Shown one piece after another: positions 8,595-17,483 of a stretch of 64,000 nt of DNA. Source of the stretch: Pigmentiphaga litoralis. Lineage in GTDB: Bacteria; Pseudomonadota; Gammaproteobacteria; Burkholderiales; Burkholderiaceae_B. The stretch covers positions 4,030,001 through 4,094,000 of the forward strand of contig NZ_JACCBP010000001.1 in NCBI RefSeq assembly GCF_013408655.1. Direction: 5' to 3'. The stretch's first letter is position 1. Each line of letters opens with the position of its first letter. Both the position numbers and the translations under genes were made by a program. The notes beneath the pieces were generated by a model. The model had not been told where the DNA came from, searched no databases, and saw nothing but the letters and a program-made list of their open reading frames with translations.

Positions 8595-9725
8595 ATGACC
8601 TCGCCATCCCCTCTTCTTGCGCCTTTTTCGCTGGCCGAAGGATTCACCCTGCGCAACCGCGTGGTCATGGCGCCAATGACCACCTGGGCCGGCAACGATG
8701 ACGGCACGGTCTCTGCCGGCGAAGAGGCCTACTACCGGCTGCGCGTGAAAGACGTCGGCCTGGTCATTACCGGCTGCACCCATGTCCAGGAAAATGGCAA
8801 GGGGTTCACCGGTGAATTTGCCGCCTGGGACGACAGCTTCATTCCCAGCCTGACGCGCTTGGCCGATGCCGCAAAAAGTGGTGGCGCGCCGGCGATCCTC
8901 CAGCTGTTCCACGCCGGGGTGAAGACCCAGGCCGAGCTGGTGTCGGACATCGTCGCGGCGAGCGCTGTTCGGGGGGATGCGGGCCCGTACGCCTCTGCCG
9001 TCATGCCGCGCGCACTGACCGATGCCGAGGTGGGCGACGTCGTCCATGCATTCGGCGAAGCCACACGCCGTGCCATCCAGGCCGGGTTCGACGGCGTCGA
9101 ACTGCATGGGGCGCATGGCTTTCTACTTCAGAATTTCTTCTCGCCGCACTTCAATCAGCGCACGGATCAATGGGGCGGGTCGCTGGACAAGCGCATGCGT
9201 TTTCCGCTGGCCGTGGTCGACGCGGTGCGCGAAGCGATCGCTACCCACGCCTGTGCGCCGTTCGTGCTCGGCTACCGCATCACGGTCGATGAGCCGCATG
9301 CAGACGGCCTGCGGATCGCGGATTCGCTGGCCCTGGTTGATCGATTGATCGACCACGGCATCGACTATCTGCATGTCTCGTTGAATGACGTGCTTGAAGC
9401 CCGGCCGGTCGATGCGCCTGATGATCAACGGATCACCGACATCTTGCGGGACTATCTTGCAGGGCGCATTCCCTTGATCGCCGCCGGGCAAGTGCGCACC
9501 CCGGAACAGGCCGAGGCTGCCCTGGCTGCCGGGGTGTCGCTGGTCGCGGTGGGACAGGGCCTGGTCATGAATCCGGACTGGGTCCGGATTGCGCAAGGCA
9601 AGGCGCCGCACGCCGTCGCCCTCGACATCGCGGCGTCCGACCGCTCACGTCTTGCGATTCCAACCAGGCTGTGGGACGTCATCGCTGCCACCACGGGGTG
9701 GTTCAACGTCCGGCACTCCGGCTGA
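8595..9725 (+). CDS. NADH:flavin oxidoreductase (old yellow enzyme family)
   Basis: A 376-residue FMN-dependent TIM barrel. Key blocks are LRNRVVMAPMTTWAGNDDG, the HGAHGFLLQNFFSPHFNQR substrate-binding histidine region, and WGGSLDKRMRFPL, the phosphate/FMN-binding signature of the family. GQGLVMNPDWV closes the barrel. ATG 8595 is preferred because AAGGAA at 8582-8587 is seven bases upstream; an ATG at 8574 has no site. Family members reduce activated C=C bonds or act on trimethylamine or 2,4-dienoyl compounds; substrate unknown. It may be controlled by the LysR gene just upstream. Confidence 0.92.
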   Translation: MTSPSPLLAPFSLAEGFTLRNRVVMAPMTTWAGNDDGTVSAGEEAYYRLRVKDVGLVITGCTHVQENGKGFTGEFAAWDDSFIPSLTRLADAAKSGGAPAILQLFHAGVKTQAELVSDIVAASAVRGDAGPYASAVMPRALTDAEVGDVVHAFGEATRRAIQAGFDGVELHGAHGFLLQNFFSPHFNQRTDQWGGSLDKRMRFPLAVVDAVREAIATHACAPFVLGYRITVDEPHADGLRIADSLALVDRLIDHGIDYLHVSLNDVLEARPVDAPDDQRITDILRDYLAGRIPLIAAGQVRTPEQAEAALAAGVSLVAVGQGLVMNPDWVRIAQGKAPHAVALDIAASDRSRLAIPTRLWDVIAATTGWFNVRHSG

Positions 9726-9748
9726 CCCGGTCATCTTCAGGAAACGAC

Positions 9749-10240
9749 ATGTCTACCCCCCGTTCCATCACGCTCGACATCAATGGCAAGCGCATTCCGC
9801 TCGTCCTCGACCCCCGCACCACTCTGCTCGACGCCTTGCGTGAACATGCCGATCTGCCTGGCACCAAGAAAGGCTGCGACCACGGTCAATGCGGCGCTTG
9901 CACCGTGCACGTCGCCGGAGAACGGATGCTCAGCTGCCTGACGCTGGCGATGCAAGTCGAAGGCCAGCCCGTCATGACCATCGAAGGATTGAAGACCGGC
10001 GATGGCGTGCTGCACGCCGTTCAACGCGCCTTTATTGACCACGACGCGTTTCAGTGCGGCTATTGCACGCCAGGCCAGATCATGTCGGCCGTGGCCTGCA
10101 TCCGGGAAGGCCACGCACGCACCGATGCCGAGATTCGTGAATACATGAGCGGCAACCTGTGCCGCTGCGGCGCCTATCCGCACATCGTCGCGGCTGTGCG
10201 CGAAGCCGCCAGGCGGCTTGCACAAGGAGTTTCGCGATGA
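9749..10240 (+). CDS. Xanthine oxidase-family 2Fe-2S subunit (PaoA-like, no leader)
   Basis: A 163-residue small subunit with the plant-type ferredoxin cluster (KKGCDHGQCGAC, then C in MLSCLTL) and the second, all-helical cluster (FQCGYCTPGQIM and GNLCRCGAY). It begins directly with the ferredoxin fold, without the twin-arginine leader usual for PaoA. ATG 9749 is preceded by AGGAA at 9739-9743. Its stop overlaps the start of the FAD subunit (ATGA at 10237-10240), so the three subunits are translationally coupled. It passes electrons from the Mo subunit to FAD in an aldehyde- or heterocycle-oxidising complex. Confidence 0.95.
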   Translation: MSTPRSITLDINGKRIPLVLDPRTTLLDALREHADLPGTKKGCDHGQCGACTVHVAGERMLSCLTLAMQVEGQPVMTIEGLKTGDGVLHAVQRAFIDHDAFQCGYCTPGQIMSAVACIREGHARTDAEIREYMSGNLCRCGAYPHIVAAVREAARRLAQGVSR

Positions 10241-11229
10241 GAGCGTTCGACTACCTTCGCCCGCAAGACCTGGCCACGGCAGTGGCCGAAGGGCGCCAGG
10301 CCGGCACCTGTTTTCTGGCAGGCGGTACGACCCTCGTCGACCTCATGAAGCTGAACGTGGAACGCCCTGCCCGGCTGATCGACATCACCCGCGTGCCCGG
10401 GCTGGACGCGATTACCGTGTCGGCGAATCGCATTCGTATCGGCGCCCTGGCCAGAATGAGCAAGGTGGCCGACCACGCGGACATCCAGGCGGCTGCACCG
10501 GTGTTGTCCGAAAGCCTGTGGCGCGCCGCGTCGGCACAACTGCGCAACATGGCGTCAATCGGCGGCAATCTGATGCAGCGCACCCGGTGCACCTACTTTC
10601 GAGACCCGGGCGCTTACGCCAACTGCAACAAGCGCACCCCCGGTTCGGGATGCGCGGCCCTGGAAGGGTTCCATCGCAACCATGCGGTGCTTGGAACCAG
10701 TGACGCTTGCACTGCCGCCTATCCCGGCGACTTCGCCGTGGCGCTTGTCGCCTTCGATGCCAAGGTCATCATCAGGGGCGACGTTGAACGCGTCATTCCG
10801 GTGGACGAATTCTTTTTGCTCCCCGGCCAGACGCCGCATCTGGAGCATCCCCTGGCTGCCGGCGAAATGATCGTGGCCATCGAGCTTCCGCGGTCAGGGG
10901 CGTTGATGCGCTCGCACTACCTCAAGGTGCGGGATCGCGCGTCGTACGAATTCGCTGCGGCAAGCGCGGCAGTGGGCATCGAACTGGAAGCGGATGGCAA
11001 GACCCTGCGAGACGTCCGCATCGCCGTGGGCGGCGTCGCGACCAAACCCTGGCGACTGCGCGCGGTCGAGGCCGCCCTGATCGGCAAGACACTGGACGAA
11101 ACCACGCTGCGGACGGCCGCGGCGCAAGCCATGCACGGCGCCGCGCCGGGCCGGCACAACGCTTTCAAAGTTCAGCTGGCCCCCAAGGTGGTGGCCCGCG
11201 CCTTGATGACAGCAGGAGACATCGCATGA
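10237..11229 (+). CDS. Xanthine oxidase-family FAD subunit with 4Fe-4S insertion (PaoB-like)
   Basis: A 330-residue FAD-binding subunit. LAGGTTLVDLMKL is the FAD pyrophosphate loop and MASIGGNLMQRTRC the second FAD motif. The cysteines that follow (QRTRC, YANCNKR, GSGCAA, SDACTA) match the extra [4Fe-4S] cluster of PaoB and 4-hydroxybenzoyl-CoA reductase-type subunits. It overlaps both neighbours by four bases (10237-10240 and 11226-11229). It takes electrons from the 2Fe-2S subunit; the acceptor is probably a quinone, a ferredoxin or oxygen. Confidence 0.95.
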   Translation: MRAFDYLRPQDLATAVAEGRQAGTCFLAGGTTLVDLMKLNVERPARLIDITRVPGLDAITVSANRIRIGALARMSKVADHADIQAAAPVLSESLWRAASAQLRNMASIGGNLMQRTRCTYFRDPGAYANCNKRTPGSGCAALEGFHRNHAVLGTSDACTAAYPGDFAVALVAFDAKVIIRGDVERVIPVDEFFLLPGQTPHLEHPLAAGEMIVAIELPRSGALMRSHYLKVRDRASYEFAAASAAVGIELEADGKTLRDVRIAVGGVATKPWRLRAVEAALIGKTLDETTLRTAAAQAMHGAAPGRHNAFKVQLAPKVVARALMTAGDIA

Positions 11230-13625
11230 CCGACCATCCCGATTTCGACGCGGACCGCCGCACGATGCTGAAGCTTGGCGCTGGCGCGACGGTCGCAGGC
11301 AGCGCAGGGATCAGCCTGGCGGGCCTGGGGTTGACTGCGCACCCTGCGATGGCAACAGACGCCGCCGCACCGCCATCCCCTGCGTTGGGGGCTCGCCTGC
11401 CACGTGCCGAAGGCCCGTTGAAGGTCACCGGACAGGCACGCTACGCCATCGAACAGAAGCTTGCCAACCTGGCCTATGGGGTCACCGTCCAATCGACACG
11501 CCCCGCGGGACGCATCCTTGCCATTGATACGTCAGCCGCCAAAGCGCTGCCCGGTGTCATCGACGTCTACACCCTGCACCACCCGCTCAAGCTCAACACA
11601 CCCACCGTTTACGCCAAGGGCGGCGGCGCCACCGAAGCGTTCACGCCGCTTCAGGACGACATCGTCCGGTTCAACGGCATGCATCTGGCGCTGGTGGTGG
11701 CAGAGACCTTCGAACAGGCAACGGAAGCCGCCAGCCTGCTCAAGGTCACGTACCAGGACGACAAGGCCATTCTGGACATGGATGACCCGGCGGCGTCGCC
11801 GATGGCCATCGACGCCATGGCGGCGAACTGGGGCGATGCCGCGGCCGCGCTGGCCGGCGCAGAGGTGAAGGTCCAGGCCACCTACTCCACCGCACGCGAG
11901 TACAACGTGCCGCTGGAGCCCCACGCAACGATCGCATCGTGGAGCGACGGCGGAATCACGGTGTGGGAACCCAGCCAGTGGGTTGGCGGTGCACGCAGCG
12001 TCATTGCCGAATGGCTAGGCATCGACATCGACAAGGTGCGCGTCATCTCGCCCTATGTTGGCGGGGGATTCGGATCAAAGATCGGCGCGCATCCGCATGT
12101 CGGACTGGCGTGCGCCGCGTCGCGACAGCTGGGCCGCCCCGTCAAGGTAGCACTCACGAGGCCACAGACCTTCACCGGGCTGGGCGGCCGCCCCGCCACC
12201 CGGCAGAACCTGGCGATCGGCGCCACCAGGGAAGGCAAGATCGTTTCCATCGTCCACGAAAGCTGGAACGAAACCGCCATCGACGACATGCATGTCGAAG
12301 CCTGCAACAACGTGACGAAGATCATGTACGCCACTCCTAATCTGGCGTCGCGTCTCAACGTGGTGCCTGTGCATGCCGTCCAGCCGGGATGGAAACGCGG
12401 GCCGGGCGAAAACCCCAGCGCCTATGCTCTCGAAAGCGCCATGGACGAACTGGCCTACGCGCTGGACATGGACCCGATTGCCCTGCGCCTGGCCAACTGG
12501 GCCGACATCGACCCCAGCAGCAAACTGCCATGGACCACACGGCAATTGCGCGAAGCCTATGCGGCGGGCGCCGATGCCATCGGCTGGGGCAAGCGCAATC
12601 CGCGCCCGCGATCGATGCGCGAGGGCCGGGAACTGATCGGCTACGGCATGGCGGCCGGCGCCTATCCGATGATCCGCACCGCAAGCGAAGCCAGGTTGGT
12701 CTTTCATGCCACGGGCCAGATCGAGGTTCTCAGTGCGGGCACCGACATCGGCACGGGCACCTACACGATCCTTGCGCAGACCGCGGCCGAAGCCCTGGGC
12801 GTGCCTGTGGAAACCGTGACGGTTCGGCTTGGGGACACCGTGCTGCCCCGGTCCGCGCTCGCCGGCGGATCGCAACAGGCCAACAATCTGACGGGCGCCG
12901 TGATGCAGGCGGCAGCCAATGCGCGCGCCGCCTTCCTGACCCTGGCGGCAACACACCCCAAGTCGCCGCTGGCCGGTTCGCGAACCGCCGACCTGTCCTT
13001 CGACCGGGGCGCCCTCCGCACGACCCGCCGTCCGCGCGGCCGCATCACCCTCGCGCAGTTGCTGACGGCAGTCGGCCAGCGCACGCTCGAAGTCGAAGGC
13101 AACACCTTCGGTCCTGGGGCAACCGAAGCCATAAAGAACGCCGCCGACCGCAGCTTCGCGCAATTGAAGGCATCGCTGGAAGGCGGCGTCTCGGCCCACA
13201 GCTGGTGCGCCCAGTTCGTGGAGGTACGCGTGGACGAAGACTTCGGCACGATCCGGGTCAAACGTATGGTGGCCGCCTTCGACAGCGGCAGGATCTTCAA
13301 CCCGAAACTTGCCGAGAGCCAATGGATCGGTGGCATGGTGATGGGACTGGGACAGACCCTGCTGGAAGAAGGCCACATCGACCCACGCGACGGCCGCACC
13401 GTAAACGCCAATTTCGCCGACTACGCCTTGCCTGTGAACGCCGATGTCCCGGACATCCGGGTGATGTCGGTCGGCATTCCGGACCTGCAGGCGAGTGCGT
13501 TGGGTGGCAAAGGCGTGGGGGAGATCGGCGTTGTGGGGGTGGCGCCGGCCATCGGCAATGCGGTGTTCCATGCAACGGGCAAACGCATTCGGAGTCTGCC
13601 CATCACAATGGACAAGCTAACCTGA
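11226..13625 (+). CDS. Xanthine oxidase-family molybdopterin subunit with twin-arginine leader (PaoC-like)
   Basis: A 799-residue catalytic subunit. Residues 9-16 read ADRRTMLK, a twin-arginine motif followed by a hydrophobic stretch and an AMAT cleavage-like site. Mo-cofactor motifs follow: YVGGGFGSK, LESAMDELAYALDMDP, GTDIGTGTYTI, and the C-terminal GKGVGEIGVVG, which holds the catalytic glutamate. The active-site strand reads WKRGPGENPS where relatives usually have MRAPGE; the Arg is kept. In classic PaoABC the Tat signal sits on the Fe-S subunit, so here the export signal has moved to the catalytic subunit. It would carry the folded complex to the periplasm. Substrate unknown; probably an aldehyde or N-heterocycle. 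Confidence 0.93.
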   Translation: MTDHPDFDADRRTMLKLGAGATVAGSAGISLAGLGLTAHPAMATDAAAPPSPALGARLPRAEGPLKVTGQARYAIEQKLANLAYGVTVQSTRPAGRILAIDTSAAKALPGVIDVYTLHHPLKLNTPTVYAKGGGATEAFTPLQDDIVRFNGMHLALVVAETFEQATEAASLLKVTYQDDKAILDMDDPAASPMAIDAMAANWGDAAAALAGAEVKVQATYSTAREYNVPLEPHATIASWSDGGITVWEPSQWVGGARSVIAEWLGIDIDKVRVISPYVGGGFGSKIGAHPHVGLACAASRQLGRPVKVALTRPQTFTGLGGRPATRQNLAIGATREGKIVSIVHESWNETAIDDMHVEACNNVTKIMYATPNLASRLNVVPVHAVQPGWKRGPGENPSAYALESAMDELAYALDMDPIALRLANWADIDPSSKLPWTTRQLREAYAAGADAIGWGKRNPRPRSMREGRELIGYGMAAGAYPMIRTASEARLVFHATGQIEVLSAGTDIGTGTYTILAQTAAEALGVPVETVTVRLGDTVLPRSALAGGSQQANNLTGAVMQAAANARAAFLTLAATHPKSPLAGSRTADLSFDRGALRTTRRPRGRITLAQLLTAVGQRTLEVEGNTFGPGATEAIKNAADRSFAQLKASLEGGVSAHSWCAQFVEVRVDEDFGTIRVKRMVAAFDSGRIFNPKLAESQWIGGMVMGLGQTLLEEGHIDPRDGRTVNANFADYALPVNADVPDIRVMSVGIPDLQASALGGKGVGEIGVVGVAPAIGNAVFHATGKRIRSLPITMDKLT

Positions 13626-13701
13626 AGATGACGGGGCACTGACCGGACGGCACGATAGTTGCTATACGCAACCAGGCAGTCCCCCGCCACCCAAGGGTCC
13701 C

Positions 13702-15024
13702 ATGCAGCTCCCCGTAGACTTTTCCCCCGACCCTTACATCCTCGTGCTGACGGGTACCGGGCTGTTGATTGCCCTGGTCGCCTGGTTGCCCCTGGCATTG
13801 CGGCGGCTGCCGCTGTCATTGCCTATTGTCTGCATTGCCTTGGGAGCCGGCATATTTCTGCTCCCGCAGGTAACTCTGAATCCCCTGCCGATCCGCTACC
13901 CCGAGATCACCGAGCGGTTTTCGGAATTCGTGGTGATCATCGCGTTGATGGGCGCCGGCTTGAAACTGGACCGCATCTTCAGCTTCCGCACTTGGGGCGT
14001 GACGTGGCGGCTGATCGCCATCACCATGCCATTGAGCATCGCCGCGATCACGCTGATTGCCGGTTGGGGAATGGGCCTGACGTGGACCGCCGCCCTGCTG
14101 CTGGGCGCCACCCTTGCTCCCACCGATCCCGTGCTGGCCGCCGACGTCCAGGTCGGGCCGCCCAAATCCGGCGATGAAGACAAGGTCCGTTTCGGCCTGA
14201 CGTCGGAAGCGGGCATGAACGATGGCTTTGCCTTCCCCTTCGTTCACCTGGCCATCGTGCTCTCGCTGGCCGCCACGACCGGCGAACCCTGGCTTGCCAA
14301 ATGGCTGACGTACAACGTGCTGTGGGAAATCGGGGCAGGCGTCGTCGGCGGCTACCTGATCGGACGCCTGTTCGGCTGGCTGACATTCCACGTGCCGGCC
14401 AAGACCAAACTGGTCAAGACCGGCGACGGACTGATCGCGGTATCGGCCACCTTCGTCTCGTACGGCCTGACGGAATTGATTCACTGCTACGGCTTTCTGG
14501 CCGTGTTCGTTACCGCGCTAACCTTTCGCCACGCCCATCGCGATCACGAATTCCAGCTGGAGATGCACGCGCTGACCGAACAGGTCGAACGCATCGCGAT
14601 GATGATCCTGCTGATCCTGTTCGGTGGCGCGCTAGTCAGCGGCCTGCTGTCAGCGTTGAAGTGGACCGACGTGGTCGCGGTGATCGTCATCCTGTTGATC
14701 GTGCGTCCGGTGGCTGGCCTGATCGGGCTGATCGGACACAAGGCCGACTGGCAGGAACGGCTGACGCTGTCCTTCTTCGGGATCCGCGGCGTCGGCTCGA
14801 TCTACTACCTGGCCTATGGCCTGAACCACATGGAGAACGTGCAGGACGCCGAACGCCTGTGGTCCATTGTGGGCCTGGTGATCCTGGTGTCGATCCTGAT
14901 GCACGGTATTACCGTCACGCCAGTGATGCGCAACTTCGATCGCAGCCAAGGCCGCGATCCGGATGCAGAGGAAGCCACGCCGCCGCCGGGTCTGCAGGGG
15001 AAGGCGTCCGGCTCGAAGACTTGA
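13702..15024 (+). CDS. Cation:proton antiporter (CPA1 family)
   Basis: A 440-residue polytopic membrane protein with about 12 hydrophobic segments. The ion-binding core is visible as GATLAPTDPVLAADVQVG and SEAGMNDGFAFPF, corresponding to the unwound-helix TDP and ND motifs of NhaP/CPA1 exchangers. A hydrophilic tail follows HGITVTPVMRNFD, with an acidic/proline-rich end. It exchanges Na+ or K+ for H+ across the inner membrane. It is a single gene on the plus strand, 76 bp after the Mo subunit, with no obvious link to it. Confidence 0.93.
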   Translation: MQLPVDFSPDPYILVLTGTGLLIALVAWLPLALRRLPLSLPIVCIALGAGIFLLPQVTLNPLPIRYPEITERFSEFVVIIALMGAGLKLDRIFSFRTWGVTWRLIAITMPLSIAAITLIAGWGMGLTWTAALLLGATLAPTDPVLAADVQVGPPKSGDEDKVRFGLTSEAGMNDGFAFPFVHLAIVLSLAATTGEPWLAKWLTYNVLWEIGAGVVGGYLIGRLFGWLTFHVPAKTKLVKTGDGLIAVSATFVSYGLTELIHCYGFLAVFVTALTFRHAHRDHEFQLEMHALTEQVERIAMMILLILFGGALVSGLLSALKWTDVVAVIVILLIVRPVAGLIGLIGHKADWQERLTLSFFGIRGVGSIYYLAYGLNHMENVQDAERLWSIVGLVILVSILMHGITVTPVMRNFDRSQGRDPDAEEATPPPGLQGKASGSKT

Positions 15025-15238
15025 GCGCGCATCACCGTTGAGGGGTCGGCCGGCCCTGGTGTGAGCAAGATAGTGGTCCGTGATCAAGGGCCGCCGCAGC
15101 ACGACGCTGACGGTCGAACCGGTGCTACGCCTGACGTCGCGGTCGATGGCGCGAGATACGGTGCGCGCAGGCGCGGGCGTCGCGCGACTGCCGATCTCGT
15201 TGGTAGGGAACTAGGCGGCCTATCTGGCTCGGAATTGA

Positions 15239-15262
15239 GGGCGGCCCGAGTTCAAGCCGCCC
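15239..15262 (-). terminator. GC-rich hairpin downstream of PRISE-type reductase
   Basis: GGGCGGC and GCCGCCC form a 7-bp stem with a 10-nt loop, nine bases after the leftward reductase stop. The following minus-strand bases are only mildly T-rich. The rest of the gap from 15025 to 15238 holds no convincing gene: its plus-strand ORF has no ribosome binding site and runs into the reductase gene. Confidence 0.45.
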
Positions 15263-15271
15263 CCCCAGGCC

Positions 15272-16339
15272 TCAAGGAATCAGCTTCTGCGCACGCAGCC
15301 GCTCGAACAGTTCAAAGAACGACGCATCGGTCGCCTGATACGCCGTGAACCCCAGGCGGCGGCTGTTGGCCATGTCGGTCATGACTTCCAGCGGACGGCC
15401 CAGGTCCAGGTCGGTGTGCCAGGCGGACGCGAGCCGATCCAGGTCGGGCTCGGCCAGGCCGTGGCGGGTCGCAATGTCGCGCCACAGGGGCGCGTCCTGC
15501 GCCATGGCCGTCTCCAGGGGCTGGATCTGCCCGTTGTAGCCGGCGGGCTCGACGCCGAACCACTCGGCCAGTTTCGGCCACAGCCAGCTCCAGCGGAACA
15601 CGTCGCCGTTGACGATGTTGAAGGCCTCGTTCTTGGCGGCATCGGTGTCGGCGGCCCACACCAGCTGCTTGGCCAGCATGCGGGCGTCAGTCACGTCGGA
15701 CAGACCCTTCCACTGCGCTTCGGATCCGGGGAACTGGAAGGGGCGGCCCGTTTCCTTGCAGATCGTGGCGTACACGGCCAGCGTCGTGCCCATGTTCATG
15801 GCATTGCCGACGGCCTGGCCGATGATTGAGTGCGGGCGATGCACGCTCCAGGTGAAGCGATCGCGCTCGGCGGCGGCGTAGACCTCATCTTCCTGCGCGT
15901 AGTAGAAGTTTTCCAGCGGCAGGCGCGGCTGGCTTTCGCGCAGGGGCGTGTCCGGCAGCGTACCGGATTTGGCATAGGCTTCGAAGGGGCCAAGGTAGTG
16001 CTTCAGGCCCGTGACCAGAGCCACATGGCGCACGCTTTTCCTGGCCGACAGGGCGTCCAGCAGGTTGCGCACCAGCGCGGCATTGACGCGTATGTTCTCG
16101 GCTTCAGTGTCCTGCCGCATCCACGTGGTGATGAAGACGTGGGTTGGCGCAACGTCGGCCAGCGCCGTGCTCAAGGCCTGCGGGTCCAGCAGGTCGGCGG
16201 CGACGTGCTGTACGTCGGGCAGATCACGGGGCGGCCGGCGCGACAGGCCGATCACATTCCAACCCTTGGCGAGCAGTTCGCGCGCAACATGGTTGCCGCC
16301 TATTCCTGTCACCCCTACAACCAGAGCGGTTCGTTGCAT
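15272..16339 (-). CDS. PRISE-type short-chain reductase (progesterone 5-beta-reductase/iridoid synthase-like)
   Basis: A 355-residue extended SDR. Residues 7-15 read VVGVTGIGGNH (NADPH-binding glycine motif), followed by GLSRRPP. The PRISE-defining blocks are all seen: TGLKHYLGP, NFYYAQEDEVY with the catalytic Tyr but no classical YxxxK spacing, WSVHRPHSIIG, and VNGDVFRW. Plant and bacterial PRISE enzymes reduce alpha,beta-unsaturated carbonyls by 1,4-addition. It is transcribed leftward beside an AraC regulator; the 79-bp gap allows co-transcription, but the divergent SDR is the likelier AraC target. Confidence 0.9.
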   Translation of the reverse strand: MQRTALVVGVTGIGGNHVARELLAKGWNVIGLSRRPPRDLPDVQHVAADLLDPQALSTALADVAPTHVFITTWMRQDTEAENIRVNAALVRNLLDALSARKSVRHVALVTGLKHYLGPFEAYAKSGTLPDTPLRESQPRLPLENFYYAQEDEVYAAAERDRFTWSVHRPHSIIGQAVGNAMNMGTTLAVYATICKETGRPFQFPGSEAQWKGLSDVTDARMLAKQLVWAADTDAAKNEAFNIVNGDVFRWSWLWPKLAEWFGVEPAGYNGQIQPLETAMAQDAPLWRDIATRHGLAEPDLDRLASAWHTDLDLGRPLEVMTDMANSRRLGFTAYQATDASFFELFERLRAQKLIP

Positions 16340-16418
16340 GCTGTCTTCCTTTCAATCAAATTAATGCAATGGTGTGGTGCAGCATTCTGCGTGCCTGCCC
16401 GTAAGCATCGGCGCAAGA

Positions 16419-17390
16419 TCAATGCGACGAGACGAAGGTTGCGTCGTCGAACGCCGCGGGCAACGCAAAGCTCTGCCGCAGCCGGTTGGCCTCGGCCGCG
16501 GGCGTCAAGCCGAACAGCCGTTTGAATTCGCGGCTGAACTGCGACGGGCTGGTGTAACCCACGGCATGACTCGCGGCTTCGGCGGTCAGGTCCTGGCGCA
16601 CCATCAACAGGCGCGCCTGGTGCAAGCGTGTCGACTTTACATACTGCATGGGCGAAACCTGGGTGATGGCCTTGAAGTGCGTGTGGAAACTCGGCACGCT
16701 CATCCCGGCCGCGTCCGCCAGCTCGGTCACCCCCAGTTGCTGCGCATAGCGTGCGTGAATCAGCCGCAGCGACTTTCCGATACGGCCGAACGGCCCCCGC
16801 GCCGCCAAGGCTTCACGCATCGAGCCGCCCTGCGCGCCCGACAGCACACGAAAGTACAGTTCGCGCAGCAAGGACGGGCCCAGCACCGCAGCCTCCAGCG
16901 GGTCATGCATCGCTTCCAGGAAGCGCAGCACGGACAGTTGCATGGCGTCGTCCATGGGCGTTGACATCATGCTCTGCGGCGGTTGCACGTTCCGGGCGGT
17001 ACCCACACGATCGATCTGCGCCGCCACGTCGGCCGCCAGCGCGAAGTCCAGGTGCAGATACAGCGCAAGCAAGGGCTGCTCAGGCGTCGCATCCGTTTCC
17101 ATGCTGAACGGCACGGGCACCGACACGGCCAGGTATTGCTGCGCGTCGTACACATATAGCTGGTCACCAAAGTAACCCCGCTTGCGGCCCTGGCAGACGA
17201 TCACGACACCCGGGTCGTACAGGACAGGCGTGCGCGACAAAGGCCGGTCGGACCGCAGGATCCGCACACTGGGCAGCGGTGTCAGGCTGTAGCCTTCTAC
17301 CGGCGCAAGTGTCCGCAACCGCATCACCATGCGTTCCTGGATGGCGGTGGGCAAGGGCGGACTCTTGGTGCTGGCTGACGCGTTGCTCAT
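16419..17390 (-). CDS. AraC-family transcriptional regulator (AraC_N domain)
   Basis: A 323-residue protein. The N-terminal cupin-like AraC_N domain (about 30-190) contains YDPGVVIVCQGRKRGYFGDQ and a YLAVSVPVPF block; the C-terminal double helix-turn-helix is ELADAAGMSVPSFHTHFKAIT and SHAVGYTSPSQFSREFKRLFG. This architecture is shared with YqhC-like sensors of aldehydes. ATG at 17390 is used; an upstream TTG at 17402 would add four residues. The gene is divergent from an SDR gene 93 bp away, the usual arrangement for direct regulation. Confidence 0.92.
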   Translation of the reverse strand: MSNASASTKSPPLPTAIQERMVMRLRTLAPVEGYSLTPLPSVRILRSDRPLSRTPVLYDPGVVIVCQGRKRGYFGDQLYVYDAQQYLAVSVPVPFSMETDATPEQPLLALYLHLDFALAADVAAQIDRVGTARNVQPPQSMMSTPMDDAMQLSVLRFLEAMHDPLEAAVLGPSLLRELYFRVLSGAQGGSMREALAARGPFGRIGKSLRLIHARYAQQLGVTELADAAGMSVPSFHTHFKAITQVSPMQYVKSTRLHQARLLMVRQDLTAEAASHAVGYTSPSQFSREFKRLFGLTPAAEANRLRQSFALPAAFDDATFVSSH

Positions 17391-17483
17391 AGTTTTGTGC
17401 AAGAAAATCAGCGGATTTGCGCTTAATCTGCGTTGACCGTCAGACTAGCATGCATCCTCCATCCCTTTTCAGGAGAGCGCAGG

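Noticed and set aside
12075..13571. A 498-codon minus-strand open frame opposite the first Mo subunit
   Set aside because: Shadow of the coding strand; His/Arg-rich composition and no ribosome binding site.
15061..15348. A 95-codon plus-strand open frame beside the antiporter
   Set aside because: It runs antisense into the PRISE gene and has no start signal or motif.
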